This document shows, piece after piece, positions 1-12,196 of a stretch of 64,000 nt of DNA. Within the stretch, counting starts at the first letter, position 1. Each line of letters opens with the position of its first letter. Below the pieces are notes generated by a model that searched no databases, was not told the DNA's origin, and worked only from the letters and a program-made list of their open reading frames with translations. Position numbers and translations under genes: made by a program. Source of the stretch: Cavia porcellus (taxonomy: Eukaryota > Chordata > Mammalia > Rodentia > Caviidae); contig NW_026947484.1 in the NCBI RefSeq assembly GCF_034190915.1, positions 78,811,982 to 78,875,981 of the forward strand, in the 5' to 3' direction.

Positions 1-25
1 CACTGAGCTAAATCCCCCGGCCCTG
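1..25 (-). repeat. 3' remnant (in window) of tRNA-Ala-like SINE
   Basis: The window opens inside a SINE. The first bases (cactgagctaaatccc, then ggccc) are the reverse complement of the tRNA-like head, GGGGATTTAGCTCAG, seen in four other copies here. Only the head is inside the window. Confidence 0.7.
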
Positions 26-390
26 TCTGTTTGATTCTTGATTTTTCAAAAAAGAAATGCCATCATGCAAAGGGGGAGCTTAACTAATGGAATGGAAGAA
101 GAAAGTGAACAAGATAGGTCGTTGCTCTCTGTCCCAATGTTAACTCCAATGGCTCCATGAAGAGTTCCCACCCTTAAATATGTGCTGTGTTGACTTTCAA
201 CTTTAGTGTTCAGGCAGGCACTAGGGAACCATTTGACTTTTTTTTAAGTGGAGTAATGTCACAACCAGGTTTTTGTCATGGATGAGTCTCTTTGGTGGCA
301 TTATGGAGAAAGTATTCAGGAAAATAGAGACTCCTAAACAGACAACTCATTAAATTCTAATTAGCTATTACTGACAGTAGTATTACAACA
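26..390. other. Unassigned intergenic DNA
   Basis: No coding signal or recognisable repeat was seen in this stretch. Confidence 0.4.
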
Positions 391-655
391 TGATGGTTAA
401 CATCTTGGGATCTTTAGTTGGACATAAAATCCTATTTTTACCATTTGTGAGTTGCAAAAAGGTTGGACCTGTCACTTACCTTCTCTACATCTCTAAGTCT
501 TTACCTGCCCAAACCATATAACAAGTATCCTGTGAGAGTTAAATGAAATAATAGCTAGGGCTCCTAGGAGAATTGCACAAAATGATACACATAAACACAT
601 AAAGCAATTAGCACAGTGCCAGGATCACTACATGTAGGCATTAATACTATCATAT
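390..655 (+). repeat. MIR SINE relic
   Basis: The order of motifs follows the MIR consensus: a 'cacttaccttctctacatctct' -type core, then 'gtgagagttaaatgaaataat', then 'agcacagtgccaggatcac'. It is heavily diverged, as expected for this ancient mammalian SINE. Confidence 0.65.
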
Positions 656-993
656 GAATGAATTGTTTCTTTTCCCAACTCCACTTTTATTTACTTTCTA
701 CAACTGCTATGTTTCCAGTTGCTCAGGATACCAGACACAGGCATGCAAGACTGATCCAATAAGGTAATTTCCCTTTGAACAGTTTTTTCTTATCTACTAT
801 ATCTATTGTAACTTTTGGATTTTACTTACTCTTTCAGTTTCTTATATCACTGAAACAACACCATGTTTACACATACAAGTTTGATTTCACATATGATTAT
901 GGTTTCTAGTTGTATCCACTTAACTATCAAATCCTTGAGTTTATCATTCTTTATAGCAGAATAGTATTCTATTATATAAAAATACTACATAAT

Positions 994-1092
994 TTTTGTT
1001 TTGTTTTATTTTGTTTTGGTACTAGGGTTCAAACTCTTGACCTTGTGCTTGCCAGGCAGGTGTTTATGCCACTGAGCTAAATCCCTGGCCCA
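994..1092 (-). repeat. tRNA-Ala-like SINE
   Basis: Minus-orientation copy inserted in the L1 fragment. From left to right it shows the T-rich tail, ggtactagggttcaaac (B box region) and actgagctaaatccctggcc (A box region and head). Confidence 0.85.
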
Positions 1093-1590
1093 GTACAACT
1101 TTCTTCTTTCTTGTTCATTTCTCAGTTTATGGGCATCTGGGTTGTTTCCAAGATTTAGCTATTACAAATTGTGCTGCTATAAACATAGGTGCACATATAT
1201 CTCTGTGGTATGATGTTTTCTGTTCTTCTGGGAAAAATACCCAGAAGAGGAATAGCTGGATCAAACAGAACCTCTAATCCTAGTGAAGAATCTCTATACT
1301 GATTTCCACTGTACCAGTCTATACTCCCACCAACAATGGAGAAGTGTTCCTTTTTCCCCACACCCCACTAGCTTTTGTTATTGGTTAATTTCTTGATGTT
1401 AACCATTCTTTCTGGAGTGAGATGATATATCACTGTTATTTTAATTTGCATTTCTCTAATGGCTAATGATGTTGAACATTTTTTCATATATTTATTTCCC
1501 ATTTGTGTTTCTTTATCTGAGAAGTGTGTACTCACCTTCGATGCCCATTTTGGATTGGGTCTTTAAATGTGGGGAACCTGATTTTTTTCA

Positions 1591-1749
1591 AATTATATTT
1601 TTGGTCTTTTTGAGATGGGGTCTCATTATGCAGTCTGGGCTAGCCTTGAACTAATTTTGTAGCACAGGCTGGTCTCGAATATGCAATGATCCTCCTGCCT
1701 CAGCCTCCCAAGTGCTGGGATTACAGGCATGTGCCATTATGCCTGGCTC
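1591..1749 (-). repeat. B1/Alu-like (7SL-derived) SINE
   Basis: It contains gagatggggtctcattatg, then 'cctcctgcctcagcctccca' and 'gtgctgggattacaggcat', which is the reverse complement of a 7SL-derived SINE. It interrupts the L1 fragment. Confidence 0.9.
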
Positions 1750-2202
1750 AATTCTTTATATGTTCTAGATAGAAGTCTTTTGTTTGAGGGGAAGTTGGAA
1801 AAATCTTTTCCCATTCTGGGGTTTACTTTTGACTCTGTTGGTGAGTTTTCTTGAAGTGCAAAAACTTTTTAATAAGACAAGATCCCAGTTGTTGATTCTT
1901 TGAAGTACTTCCCGTGCAGTTTGCATTTTGTTTATGAACACTTGGCCCACTCCTATGTCCTCTAGATTTATACCTACTTTGTCTTCCAGGTTTGATGTTT
2001 CTGTTTTAATATTTAGATCTTTGACTCATTTGGACTTTAATTTAATGCATGGTGATTGGCATGGTCTAGTTTAAGTCTTCAGCATATGAAAGCCAGTGTT
2101 CTCAACACCACTTATTAAAGAGACTTTCTTTCTTCCAGTGAACATGTTTGGCCCCTTTGTGAAAGAGAAGATGGCTGAGTGTGTTCTTAAAATGGTTTTA
2201 TT

Positions 2203-2331
2203 TCATTTCGTCTTGTCTTTTTGAGACAGGGTCTTTCTATGAGGTTGAGGGCAGCCTTGAGCTTACTTTGTACCCAGGTTGGTCTTGAATTTGCAGTGAT
2301 CTTCTTTCTGCCTCAGCCTGTCAAATGCGTC
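2203..2331 (-). repeat. B1-like SINE with target-site duplication
   Basis: Reverse-complement B1 sequence (gagacagggtctttctatg ... ctgcctcagcctgtcaaatg). The flanking 'aaaatggtttt' appears on both sides (about 2190 and 2332), which marks the insertion site. Confidence 0.8.
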
Positions 2332-2402
2332 AAAATGGTTTTTATCATCTCCACAAATGGAATATTTCATTTAACTATTAAATAGCCAGAACTGTGGCAT
2401 GT

Positions 2403-2452
2403 GATTAGTACCATAATGTAATGTAAGGATTAGTACCATAATGTAAGTTGAG
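2403..2452. repeat. 25-bp tandem duplication
   Basis: Two adjacent 25-bp units both begin gattagtaccataatgtaa. They differ only near their 3' ends. Confidence 0.85.
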
Positions 2453-2574
2453 ACTTAGTACTCTGTGATTTGCATCTTGAAATCCCAAATTTTGTCTTTG
2501 AATTGTTCTTTTTAAGTGATTTATAATGGGATAATGAAGCATGAGCCAAGGGCTTAAGCTTTGCCTCATGGCAT

Positions 2575-2960
2575 TCAGCCTCTTCCTTGTATTGGTCAGC
2601 TTTCCAGTGGCTGGAACAAAATACTCAACACCTGCAAATTAAATAAAAAAAAACACCAGGTTTTATTCCATGGTCGGCTAGTTCCAAGGCACAAACATCA
2701 GGGCAGGAGGGCATGATAGAGAAAAGCTGTTCATGGCTGCCAGAGAGCAAAGAGCAAAAAGGGAGAAAGCAAAGAGAGCCCCAAAAGGGGAAGGGAGCTG
2801 CGGACAAGACTTACTCTTCAATGGCATGTCTACAGTGACCTGCTTCCTCCAGCTGAGCCCTACCTTCTAATAGCCCATCCAGTTCTCACAATTCAATAGC
2901 TCTCCAGGAATTTCTTAACCCAATAGAGTCAACAATCAAGATTAACTTGCATAGCACTGC
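2575..2960 (-). mobile_element. Diverged MaLR-type solo LTR
   Basis: The order of motifs (ctggaacaaaatactcaaca, then gttcatggctgccagag, then gagcaaaaagggagaaagc) matches the better-preserved MaLR LTRs at 9.6 and 14.6 kb, in minus orientation. Its right edge is unclear. Confidence 0.6.
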
Positions 2961-2964
2961 CTCT

Positions 2965-3700
2965 TTGGGACAGCTTTCCATCCATGTGCCAACTCTGAGG
3001 ACTGACATCACCTCTCTTCTTGGTGCCTGCCCTTTGACTGCTGTAGAAACTTGGTCAGTATTGTTGGGAGGTAGCTTGAGTTCTTGTTATAGTCTGCCAA
3101 TCATCATGGTACAGGCACAAAAAACACAAAGGGTAGGCAGATGTCCTGTTACATCGCAGGATACAGCAAAGTAATGCCAGTCCCTTTTGGGGACAGTACT
3201 GTAACTGTGTTACAGGCATCTCTGTGGGGCCTTCTTGTGCACTGCTAAGTCAGATTCTGGAAGACTGTAATGTCTTAGTGTCTACTTAGTGTCTAGGTTG
3301 GATCAGTAGGTCCTTAGAAAGGTAATATTTACTTACCTACCCCAGTTTGGATCCCACATCTTTTTGAACTGAACCCTGAAAATTATGAAGTCTTCCCTGC
3401 CTTTGGCTCTTTGGTGTGTCTCCTTGAATACAGTGGAGATGTCAAGTCATAATAAAAATGTGACATTAATATTACCTCTAAGGGAGCTGAGTGCAAGACA
3501 CTAACGATTTAATGAGTTTGAGCTTCTGGATTGACCTCTGTTAATGTGTAATTTCATGCTTTTTTTGTATGGCAAGGGAAGTTTTTAAGAATTCACTTAA
3601 TTACAAGATCAATGTGAAAATGCATTATTTGCCTGCCTTGAGCATGGCCAACTGTTGACCTCGCCAATTAAGCAGACTAGAGAATGAAAATTCTATTACA
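2965..3700. other. Unassigned intergenic DNA
   Basis: No gene is seen. A plus-strand 75-codon frame at 2947-3174 runs out of the LTR and resembles no family I recognise. Confidence 0.4.
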
Positions 3701-3845
3701 ATGAACAAATGTTTCTCGAACACTTTCTATGTGTAAGGCCTTATGCTAGACCCTGCAGGGAATATGCAGATGTGTGATATTTATTCCTGTCCTTGGAATG
3801 CTTGCAAGCAGTGAGAAGAGGCAGAGATACATGTATGAATGACTA
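3700..3845 (+). repeat. L2-type LINE relic
   Basis: The text 'caaatgtttctcgaacac', 'tatgtgtaaggccttatgct' and 'ttattcctgtccttgga' follows the L2 3' consensus (body-of-text match only). Confidence 0.5.
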
Positions 3846-4194
3846 CAGTTTCTTCTATGGTCTTAATATATGAAAGGACAGGAAAAGAAATTTTGTAAAA
3901 TGGACTGTTTGTAGACAGCTCCTCCTAGCAGGCATTGGTGGTCCCTTGCCCTATGTCAGTACCCTTGCTTGAAAACAGAACCTCGTTTTTGTCAGGTTTT
4001 ATACTTTGGGAAAGATGGATTAACACCCAAATCAGCAATAAATCTTGTTTATTTTAACCTCTCCATCATTCTCTTAGAATTCTTGTCAGTGATTAGTTTG
4101 CAAATGGGTGTGTGACAGTTCTGGCCAGTGAAACACAAGGGCAAGTTTCTAAGTTACTTCTGGCAAGGTTTTCTTGCAGGAGAGCCCCCTGATT

Positions 4195-4415
4195 AAAACT
4201 ACAGACTAGAGTGACTGGCTGTTTATAATCCTGACTCCAATGCATATTGTGTGTGATAAGGGAAGTTACTTAACCTTTCTGTCTCCACACTTTAATCTGT
4301 TAAATGAAGTTAATAATCAAACATAGTTGCTGAGGTTGTAGAGATAAAAAATTAGTTAATATTTATAAAGCATTTAGAATAGTTCTTGGTATGCAAATGG
4401 AAAATGCCATCATCA
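4195..4415 (+). repeat. MIR SINE relic
   Basis: MIR core 'gggaagttacttaacctttc', then 'aatctgttaaatgaagttaa', then 'gcatttagaatagttcttgg', in consensus order. Confidence 0.7.
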
Positions 4416-4915
4416 TCATATTAAGAGACATCAGAAGTGGTAGCCTATTTATATGACTCTAAAGGTTACCATATCTAAATGTGACTCTTAAAACTTCCAC
4501 AATCACCTTGTGCCTATGATGGGGCTGGTATGAGGACTGTAGAGCAACAGAATGGAAGATTCTGTCTTTGATGGAATCACTAAGCCACTGATCCCTCAGT
4601 CCTACAACTCACTCTATCCCTTCTATGATTTTATGAACTTCTATACTGCTTAAACTCTTTTCAGTCAAGATCCAGAGAGTTGGTAGCCAAAGATACAATT
4701 TAACCTCTATGGAGATTTCCTGGTTTATGACCTGCAGTTCCTCAGTCTGTGTGCCTTCCAATTCCTGCAGATGCCCACGTTTCATTCCAAGATATGGGCT
4801 GCTTGCTACAACTTTCAGACTTCTGGTCTTATGTCAAATATGATTGGGTGATTTCATGAAAGATGGTGTTTCCAATAGTTACCTTAATTGCAAGCTATTT
4901 ATGATGTTTTGCAAG
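4415..4915. other. Unassigned intergenic DNA
   Basis: No coding signal or recognised repeat. Confidence 0.4.
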
Positions 4916-4918
4916 TTC

Positions 4919-5337
4919 AGTAGCGTACTCCAGAGAAACAGAACCACAGCAAGAGATTTATAATGAGGAATTGACTCACATAATTATGGAAGCTGAAAAG
5001 TCTCTCAATCTACTATCTGCCAGGAAAGCCAATAGTATAATTCTAGTTCACTCCAAGATGTGAGAAACAGGACACATAAGAGTATAAACCTCAGACCAAG
5101 GACAGGAAGTGACTCAAGTAGCAGCTCAATCAGGCTAGTAGGAAGCAAAAAGGATGAATTCTCTCACTTTCGTTTCATTCAAGCCCTCAATAAACTGAAT
5201 GAGTGTGAGTGCAATCTGTTTTACTAAGTTTACTGACTTATATGCTAATATATCTGAAAATACATTATAGACACACTCAGAACTAATGGTTACCCAAGGA
5301 AAATTCTGATCTGTCAAGCGGACACAAAATTAATCAC
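4919..5337. mobile_element. Ancient LTR/MER-type interspersed repeat, family not certain
   Basis: The left end 'ctccagagaaacagaaccac' and the right end near 'cggacacaaaattaatcac' are the two ends of a widespread mammalian repeat. The body also matches it (gaggaattgactcacataat, gaattctctcactttcg). I recall the consensus but not its name with certainty. Confidence 0.6.
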
Positions 5338-5339
5338 TT

Positions 5340-6050
5340 CAATGAAGACCTGTTTTGAGGTCACTTCTAAATTTTCAGAAAAAATGGTAACATAATTTCC
5401 TCCAAATACCATAAATTAACATTTTAATAAGTAATCCTCTTTGATTCCAAATAATCCTATCATATAAGGTTAGAATAATTAGTAGTTACTAAGTCCCCCT
5501 TACTGAAATAAACTTTACTCTATATTATTTAACTTTATAGAAATGTTAAGAACTTAAACTTTCAAAACTAAGGTGAAGATGATAAATAGCAATTGTTATT
5601 GCTGATGAGGCAATACATTACCTGAAGGATCAAACAAAAGGCTGGTTATCCTACTACACCCACTTGTGACACACAACTCTATCCAATTTGTTGTCAAGTT
5701 ACACATTTATAAGTGCCATAGGTCTTCAGAGTTTTTTTAAAGACAGGGAAATAATATCAAGTTATGAACCCTTAAAAGTGACGGGTTTATCTCTTCTATC
5801 CACTTAGATTGATAATGTCTTCCTAGAGTTTTGGGCTGTGAAAAACTGAGAGACCACATCCGCATTCAGCAGGAAAGAATACTGAGATCAGTTATACATG
5901 TCTGTTGGGAGTGTATGTTGGAGACAGTGTCTGCAGCCATATTCTTTGTATAATCCAAGGTTTATAGTTTCCTACCATTATTGACAAGCAAGTTGAGCAG
6001 TTTCAGGTTTGATTTCATAGTTATTCCCATCTTCAGAATAAATGCATTTT
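5340..6050. other. Unassigned intergenic DNA
   Basis: AT-rich, with stops in all frames and no clear repeat. Confidence 0.4.
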
Positions 6051-6180
6051 ATTTAATCTATGTATATTTACCGAACACCTTTAATGCATCAGGCATACTG
6101 TTTGGCATTGTTGAAGAATAAAAAAAGGAAATGAGCATGGATCTGATTCATAAAGAACTTCAAGTCTAACCAAAAAAATA
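6050..6180 (+). repeat. L2-type LINE relic
   Basis: 'accgaacacctttaatgcat' then 'caggcatactgtttggcat' resembles the L2 3' end. Confidence 0.45.
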
Positions 6181-7018
6181 GACTAGAGGAGGGAGGGACC
6201 CAATGTTCTGTCAAAGGCGAAAAAGAGTACTGTTAGTGAATGTAGAGGATATTCTGTGAAGCATACTGGTAAGGCTGTACCACAGCTGAGTCTTGTTATG
6301 ATATAAGATTGTTCACGTGGATGGAAAGGGAAGACTATTTCAAACCGAATGATCAGAATGAACAAAGTGCCAGAGTGGAAAGCTTAAAGTCCTGGGTGAC
6401 CAATTAACGGATGAGAATATAAAGCTTCTATTTATTCCAATTCTCCCTACAGAGTGAGCAGGTTGCCTGGTGGGCTTCAGTGGACTGTTGTGTTAATACA
6501 ACATCATTTTTATAAGAGTTGTTTGGTCCAGGGCAAAACCTACTCTTTGGGAAGATCATCTTTCCATTTGATGTGTGACACATAGCAAATACCTTATGGT
6601 AAATGAGAGGCCTGACTGGTATCTCACACTGTACATGTTTACTGTCAGCCAAGAAAACTGACAAAGGCTTCACCTTTATATTCTTAACAACACAGAGACT
6701 TCAAATATTCCCAGTGAAGAATATTCCTCACATCCTATTATTTAATTACATAAACAGGCACACTTTCTTAACACATTGCTGACCTAGGAAATAAGTGTTA
6801 AATTGTTGAAAATATTGCCAAAAGTGGTTGGATGAAAATTACAAATACAGGATCACCCCTAACTTGCCCTTATGTCAGTCTATATACACAGACATATAAA
6901 CATGAGGTAGATTTTTGTCAAATTTCTTTTAGGACTCTTCAGAAATTAAAGACATGCTGTTGGCTTTGCTACATTAATAATATACAATACTTTCCTCTTC
7001 TTCACAGTTTTTCTCCCA
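6180..7018. other. Unassigned intergenic DNA
   Basis: Short frames on both strands show no family resemblance. No repeat was recognised. Confidence 0.4.
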
Positions 7019-7325
7019 TGGTTTAAGTTACCTTCAGTTAACTATGGTCTGAAACTATGAAACATAAAATTCCATATTCTGAGAGAAAGGCCGTATTCAG
7101 ATAACTTTAACTATAGTATATTGTTACAATTATTCTATTTTATTATTAATTATTGTTGTTAAGCTTCAACCATACCTTTTATAAATGAAATTTCATTGTA
7201 GTATAGTACATAGTGCGTATAAGAAAAACCGTAATATTATCACTATGTAAGGTTCAGGGCTATCCAAGATCTCCGGTGTCTTTGGGGATTTTGGAATCAT
7301 CTGCAAACAAAGGAGACTGTAAGAG
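7018..7325 (+). mobile_element. Tigger (pogo-type DNA transposon) internal and 3' fragment
   Basis: The run 'gtatattgttacaattattc', 'tattattaattattgttgtt' and then 'gtgtctttggggattttgga' matches the non-coding Tigger2-type consensus in plus orientation. There is no transposase frame. This is a fossil of a cut-and-paste element. Confidence 0.75.
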
Positions 7326-7985
7326 GAAAACAAAACTTTGAGAAAAATGTTTTCAGGCATGTGTAAAAAGCCACAGTTCAAAAGCACCAAAAATAAAATG
7401 GTTTGTTAATAAAATACGGAATGCAATGGAATGCAAACCTTAGATTTAGGACATAAAATAGAAATAAATAACCTAAATATCTTTGAAAAATTTAAGATGA
7501 AATGCAAACTTGGTGTCAATGGACTTCATTTTGCTTACTATGAGGCTTGTTACTTTCCTCTAAGCAAACCTAAAACAGAAAGTGATTGTATGGCAGTGAA
7601 GTAATGAACTTCTGGCCAGAGCAGAAGCAACAAACAAGCAAATTTAGTTTTCATGTCCTCTCTTTCTCTTCATTTCCCCTTCCCCCTCCCCTTTTCCTAT
7701 CCCAGTGCTTTTCCTGGAGTTTTTATGGGCAGCCTGAAATCTATTTTTATTCACTATTTTAGTAAGTTTGATTATGCATAGCCTAAATTCAGATCCTGGC
7801 CAATGATCAAGATTCTTTCACTGAAGAAACTTTTTTCTTTTCTATAGTTTTATAGCAAAAGCTAAGCTCTGATTTAGTTTTTTGCAGGTCAGTGGGTATC
7901 TTTTGCCTCAGGCTCTTGCCTTTACTGTTCTCTTCTGGAAGGCTTTGCCTGTAAATCTTCTCAGGATGCTATCCTCTCATGTGTG
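7325..7985. other. Unassigned intergenic DNA
   Basis: Nothing recognised beyond a C/T-rich patch near 7660-7700. Confidence 0.4.
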
Positions 7986-7989
7986 GCTC

Positions 7990-9085
7990 TGCTCAGAAGC
8001 CAGCTCTTTCACCAGACTGACACATAAATGTAATCAGATAGTACTCAGGCTTTCGAATTGGGTTCTTTTACTGAGTATAATATATTTAGGAGTCATATAT
8101 CCTGTTCTAAGTCACATACTTCATTCTTTTCATTATTATTGAATATTATTCCATTGCATGGAATGGCTATAGTTCCTTTATTCATTTTCCATTTAGAAGA
8201 TATTTTAGTTGTTTACAGTTTTAGTGATTACAAATAAAGCCAAAATAAACATTTGAATATAGTTTCTTGTGTTAAGGCAGGTTTTTATTTCACTTGTCTC
8301 AATACTTAGGAGTGAGACAGATGGATCATTAGGTAAGTGTTTATACATGAAATTGTCAGCACCCTCTGAAGGAGCTGTCCCAGAGTCTCAGTAGCTCCAT
8401 ATCTTAACTATCACTTAGTATTATCAGATTTGACTGACAATGAATGTGTAGTGTATCTCATTATGGCATTTCTGTAATGACTAATGAGGCTACGCTGCTT
8501 TGTTATTATGCTATTTTTGGTGAAGAGTTTATTCAAATCTTTTACCTACCTACCTTCCTCTTTTAATCTTGAGAGAATATTATATCCCAAGTTGTTTTTT
8601 AAGCCTGAATATGTTTTTTCCCTATATTTTTTATTTAAAAATAGTTTTGCCTAGTGTGTGACTTATTATCATACTCTTAATGAGTCTTCCAAAGATTTTA
8701 AGTTTTTAATTTTGCTGAAGTACAGTGCATATTTTTCTTTTTCTTTTCATTAAGTTTCTTACATAAAGAAAGCTTTGTGTAACTCAACATCATGAAGATT
8801 CTCTCCTGTGTTTTTGTCTAAAAGTTTTATGTTTTTAGGTTTTACATTAAGACACATGGATTTTCTCTGTTAATTTTTATAGGTGCTGTAAGATATGGAT
8901 TCTTTTGATCTTATACTGATAGCCTAGCATTTCAGTATCATTTTTGAAAGACTTTCATTTCTTCATCGAATTTTCTTTGCAACTTTGCCTTAAGTCAATT
9001 GACAATATTTACTAGGATTTATTTTTTACCTCTGTGCTATTGATATATTTTTACTGTGGGGTTATTTTGGATATCTGTCAGGATA
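7990..9085 (-). mobile_element. Ancient L1M-type LINE-1 fragment
   Basis: It keeps the typical order of reverse-complemented ORF2 C-terminal DNA, such as 'attgaatattattccattgc', 'ttccatttagaagatatttt' and 'gcaggtttttatttcacttg'. It is highly diverged and has no open frame. Confidence 0.6.
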
Positions 9086-9419
9086 CATCAAACCAGAAGA
9101 CTACCTAGAGTTATAAAATGATAGAATTTATTTCTATGTCATTTTCTGTTATTCTGAAGTACTAGGAAGAGTACGTGACACACAATAATTGCTTAATAAA
9201 TTGATAGGAACAAAGCAAGAAGAAATGTTTAAGCTGAGGTAATTGAGGAAATTTAGTATTTGGGAGGAGAGAAAGATCAAATTGTTTTGTGATTGACTGT
9301 AAACATAATAGAGGCTTGGCTTGTAATGCTAGCATGAAAGATAATGCTGTTTTGGCCATTGTGCTTTGATTACAAACTTAGATATTTTAGGACCCATTAG
9401 GAATTCAATGGAGCTACAT

Positions 9420-9510
9420 TCATCCATGCATGCGTTCATTCCTCAAACATTTATTAAGCGTTCATTGTATAAAAGCATGTTAACCTACGCAGTAGACAAA
9501 GTCTTGTGCA
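9420..9510 (+). repeat. L2 relic
   Basis: 'tcattcctcaaacatttatt' then 'aagcgttcattgtataaaag' is the classic L2 3' motif. Confidence 0.5.
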
Positions 9511-9620
9511 AAAAGTCTCAGGGGTCACAAAGTAATTAAGAGCCATGCAGGTGACATTAAACTGTTGTCTGAACTAAGCTTTTTAGGGTTTTAGGAAACA
9601 GCACAAACTTACTGTCTTAC

Positions 9621-9973
9621 TTACTTTTCTCTCATTGCTGAGACAAAATAATTCATGCCCAAAATTAGGGAAAAAGGGTCTATTTAGCTCACAGTTTGTA
9701 AAGGTTTCAGTCCATAATCAGCTAGCTTGAAGGCAGAGTGACACATGTCAGAGGGCGACAGTTCATGGCGGCAGAAAACAGCAAAAGCAACAAGAGCAAA
9801 AAGGGAGCAGCACGTAAGAAGACTCTCCGTCCCTATATTGTACGTAGGCCACACTTACATGGTGGTAGCACTCACACTCGTAATCCCAGCACTGGACCCA
9901 TGATTCAACTATAAATTCTAAAACCCTGCCCCCATGACATCATGAGACTTTTTGGGGGGCACAAACCATAACA
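9621..9973 (-). mobile_element. 3' LTR of a MaLR element
   Basis: Read on the minus strand, the LTR begins TGTTATGGTTTGTG at 9973, the usual start of ERVL-MaLR LTRs, and ends near 9621 after 'ctcagcaatgagagaaaagt'. A purine-rich tract (caggggcagag) lies just upstream on the minus strand, where a polypurine tract is expected. Confidence 0.85.
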
Positions 9974-11508
9974 CTCTGCCCCTGGTCCCACAAAGACTCA
10001 TGCACATGCTTCATACAAAAGTCCATTTCTAAGAGTTGCCAAATTGATAACAGTTTCAGCATTGATGAAAAGTCCAAGTTCCAAGTCTCCTACAAGATAT
10101 AAGCTAAATACTTAGCTACAAGCCCCTGTACAAATGAAAAAAATATTTCCAGCATTCAATGGCACAAAATAAACATTACCATTTCAAAAGGTACAAAAAG
10201 GAGAATACAATGGAATGGGACCAAAGCATGTCCAAAACCCAGCAGGGCAAACATTATGTCCTGTAGTTCTGTATGGAACATTGGAAAAAATCTGTGATAA
10301 GTTGTGAACTCCAAAAGGCTTGTGTAACTCCATCCCTGTGGCATTTCCAGTGCTTGTAGATCCCATGGCTTCTCTCTTAGGCCTGCTTTGGTCATTCATT
10401 GAAGCTTTCCTTAGATGATCTGCATTCCTGGTTTTCCAAGCTTCTGAGGTCTCCACTGCACCTTTGGCTTCACCCCCACAGCTTCACAGATTGCCCTCTC
10501 AGGGGCACACTATCTGGACTCCCAGGTCTTCTGAAATTGGGTTGAAAGCATTTTTAACCTCAGAACTCTTGCATTCTGCATGCACCTAAATCCAGCACCA
10601 TGTGGATGATGCCAAGGTCTGCTTCCAGCTGGAACAGTAGTCAGGCTTTCTTCTCTCTTGGACATAGGGGTTGAGTGCCTGGATATCTGAGCATTCTGAA
10701 CTTGACTCTGAGGAACAAATTCTCTAGACCATTACCATTCTGGAACCTGGTGCAGCTGCCATCATTTTGGAACTATTATTGTGGCTACTGCTGCTATTCT
10801 GGAACATGATGCTCTGTGGCTTTCTTTTCAAAGCAAAGTCTTCACTTTTGCAAGTTTGAGGCTACAAAGGGTGAATACTTGCTGCTTCTTGTGATGCCCT
10901 CAGGTTGTCTTTTCTATTCTCTTATTTTTTCTCACAATCAAGATCTCCTCTCCTCTGTCTTTATAGTCTACAGCTCTATTAGAGCTTCTTTATGACCAAA
11001 CTCACAGCATTTTAAATCATCCAGCTAGGTACTTTGTTGTAGATTCTCAACATAAATCTGGCTAAAAGCTCTCAACAATAGACATGCTACTACCTCAACA
11101 TTCAACTGCCTTGAAATTTTTTCTGCCACATTAATTAGTTCACTGCTCTTAATCTTAGTCTCATGAAAAGTTTCTGGACAGGAGCAAAATGCAGACAAAC
11201 TTTTGCCAAGCCATAACAGACATCATCTGTAGTCCACCAACCAGTGCAGCCCTTTTTCCCAGAAGAAACCTCTCAAGTCTTGAGACCAGTTTGGTCTTAC
11301 CAGCAGGATTTCTATCAACCTCTGGTCTTCCAAGCTCTGACCAGAATCTCTCATACAGAACCACCTCCAGCATTCCAGCCCTACTCTTTAAGGTGACATC
11401 ACTGAACCTTTTCAACTCTTGCAACAAGTCATTCCCAAAGGCACTTGAACTACATGGGTCAGGTACAATCACAGCACTAACCCCACTTCTTAGGTACCAA
11501 ATTCTGTG
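9974..11508 (-). mobile_element. MaLR internal region (non-coding)
   Basis: Immediately after the 5' LTR (to the right, minus strand) the sequence reads 'tttggtacctaagaagtggg', matching the start of MaLR internal regions (TGGTACCAGGAGTGGGG). The 1.5 kb shows only short frames and no gag, pol or env signal. That fits MaLR elements, which are non-autonomous and were mobilised by ERVL proteins. Confidence 0.8.
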
Positions 11509-11697
11509 TTGATTACTTTTCTCTTGTTGCTGAGGAAAAAAATACCCAGTGCCCAAAATTAAGGAAGGAAATGTTTATTTAGCTTGGAATTTGCGGAGGT
11601 TTCAGTCTCATCAGCTGGCGCCAAAGCAGCACGGCATGGCAGCGGGGTAACTGTTCAAGATGGCAGAAAACAGATAAAGAAACAAGAACAAAAGTGC
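11509..11697 (-). mobile_element. 5' LTR of the MaLR element, truncated
   Basis: It matches the left LTR over its first ~185 bases (ttgctgagg, then gtttatttagctt, then 'aagatggcagaaaacag'). It then stops matching and has no TGTTATGG start, so its outer end is lost or replaced by the GC-rich block that follows. Confidence 0.7.
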
Positions 11698-11896
11698 ACT
11701 GGCTAGATGACACTATGCATTGCAGTGTGTTAGTGAGTTGCAGACAGGGACAGCATATGCTGGTCCCTCCTCTCCAGATTAGTCAAGCTGCTGTGGCCTG
11801 CACTACTATATTACTCTGCGCTGCCTCCCTCCGGACCAGCCAAACTTCCTAGGCCCCACTGGGCCAGTGTGGTTAGTGTGTGACACTGCTGCAGGG

Positions 11897-11925
11897 ACAT
11901 GACCTGGGTCTCAGCCAGGTCATGT
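11897..11925. repeat. Perfect inverted repeat (hairpin)
   Basis: Arm acatgacctgg, 7-base loop gtctcag, arm ccaggtcatgt. A second nested pair (gacctgggtc and gacccaggtc) allows an alternative fold. Confidence 0.9.
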
Positions 11926-12196
11926 GACCCAGGTCTAGCTTACTCCACCAATCTCATTTGGGAAGGGAACAATTGACTGAAGTCACTGCTGCCCCTTGTA
12001 CTTGCCAGTTCTGCCCGAACCCAGAATGTCTTCTGCTGGGGCCCCTCTATTTATGGAATGGCTCCACTCCCGTCACTCACCACAGGTCAATGTAGGCTCC
12101 CCACCAACTCAGCTCTCCATTCAGCTCGCTGACCCCTGAAACCCAGTGTAACTACTCCTCTAGTGAGTTGAAGCGGTGTGACCTCTGATGGCTCAG

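Larger units (their letters stand above)
830..2190 (-). mobile_element. LINE-1 3' fragment (ORF2 C-terminal region)
   Basis: This region aligns by eye, base for base over long stretches, with 51360-52440 of the full-length L1 later in the window. It carries the end of ORF2 on the minus strand. A minus-strand frame at 1155-1361 shows the L1-typical ORF2 C-terminal text (for example GNQYRDSSLGLEV). The fragment lacks the 5' two thirds of the element and is interrupted by SINEs at about 994-1092, 1591-1749 and 2203-2331. It has several frameshifts and no function. Confidence 0.85.
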
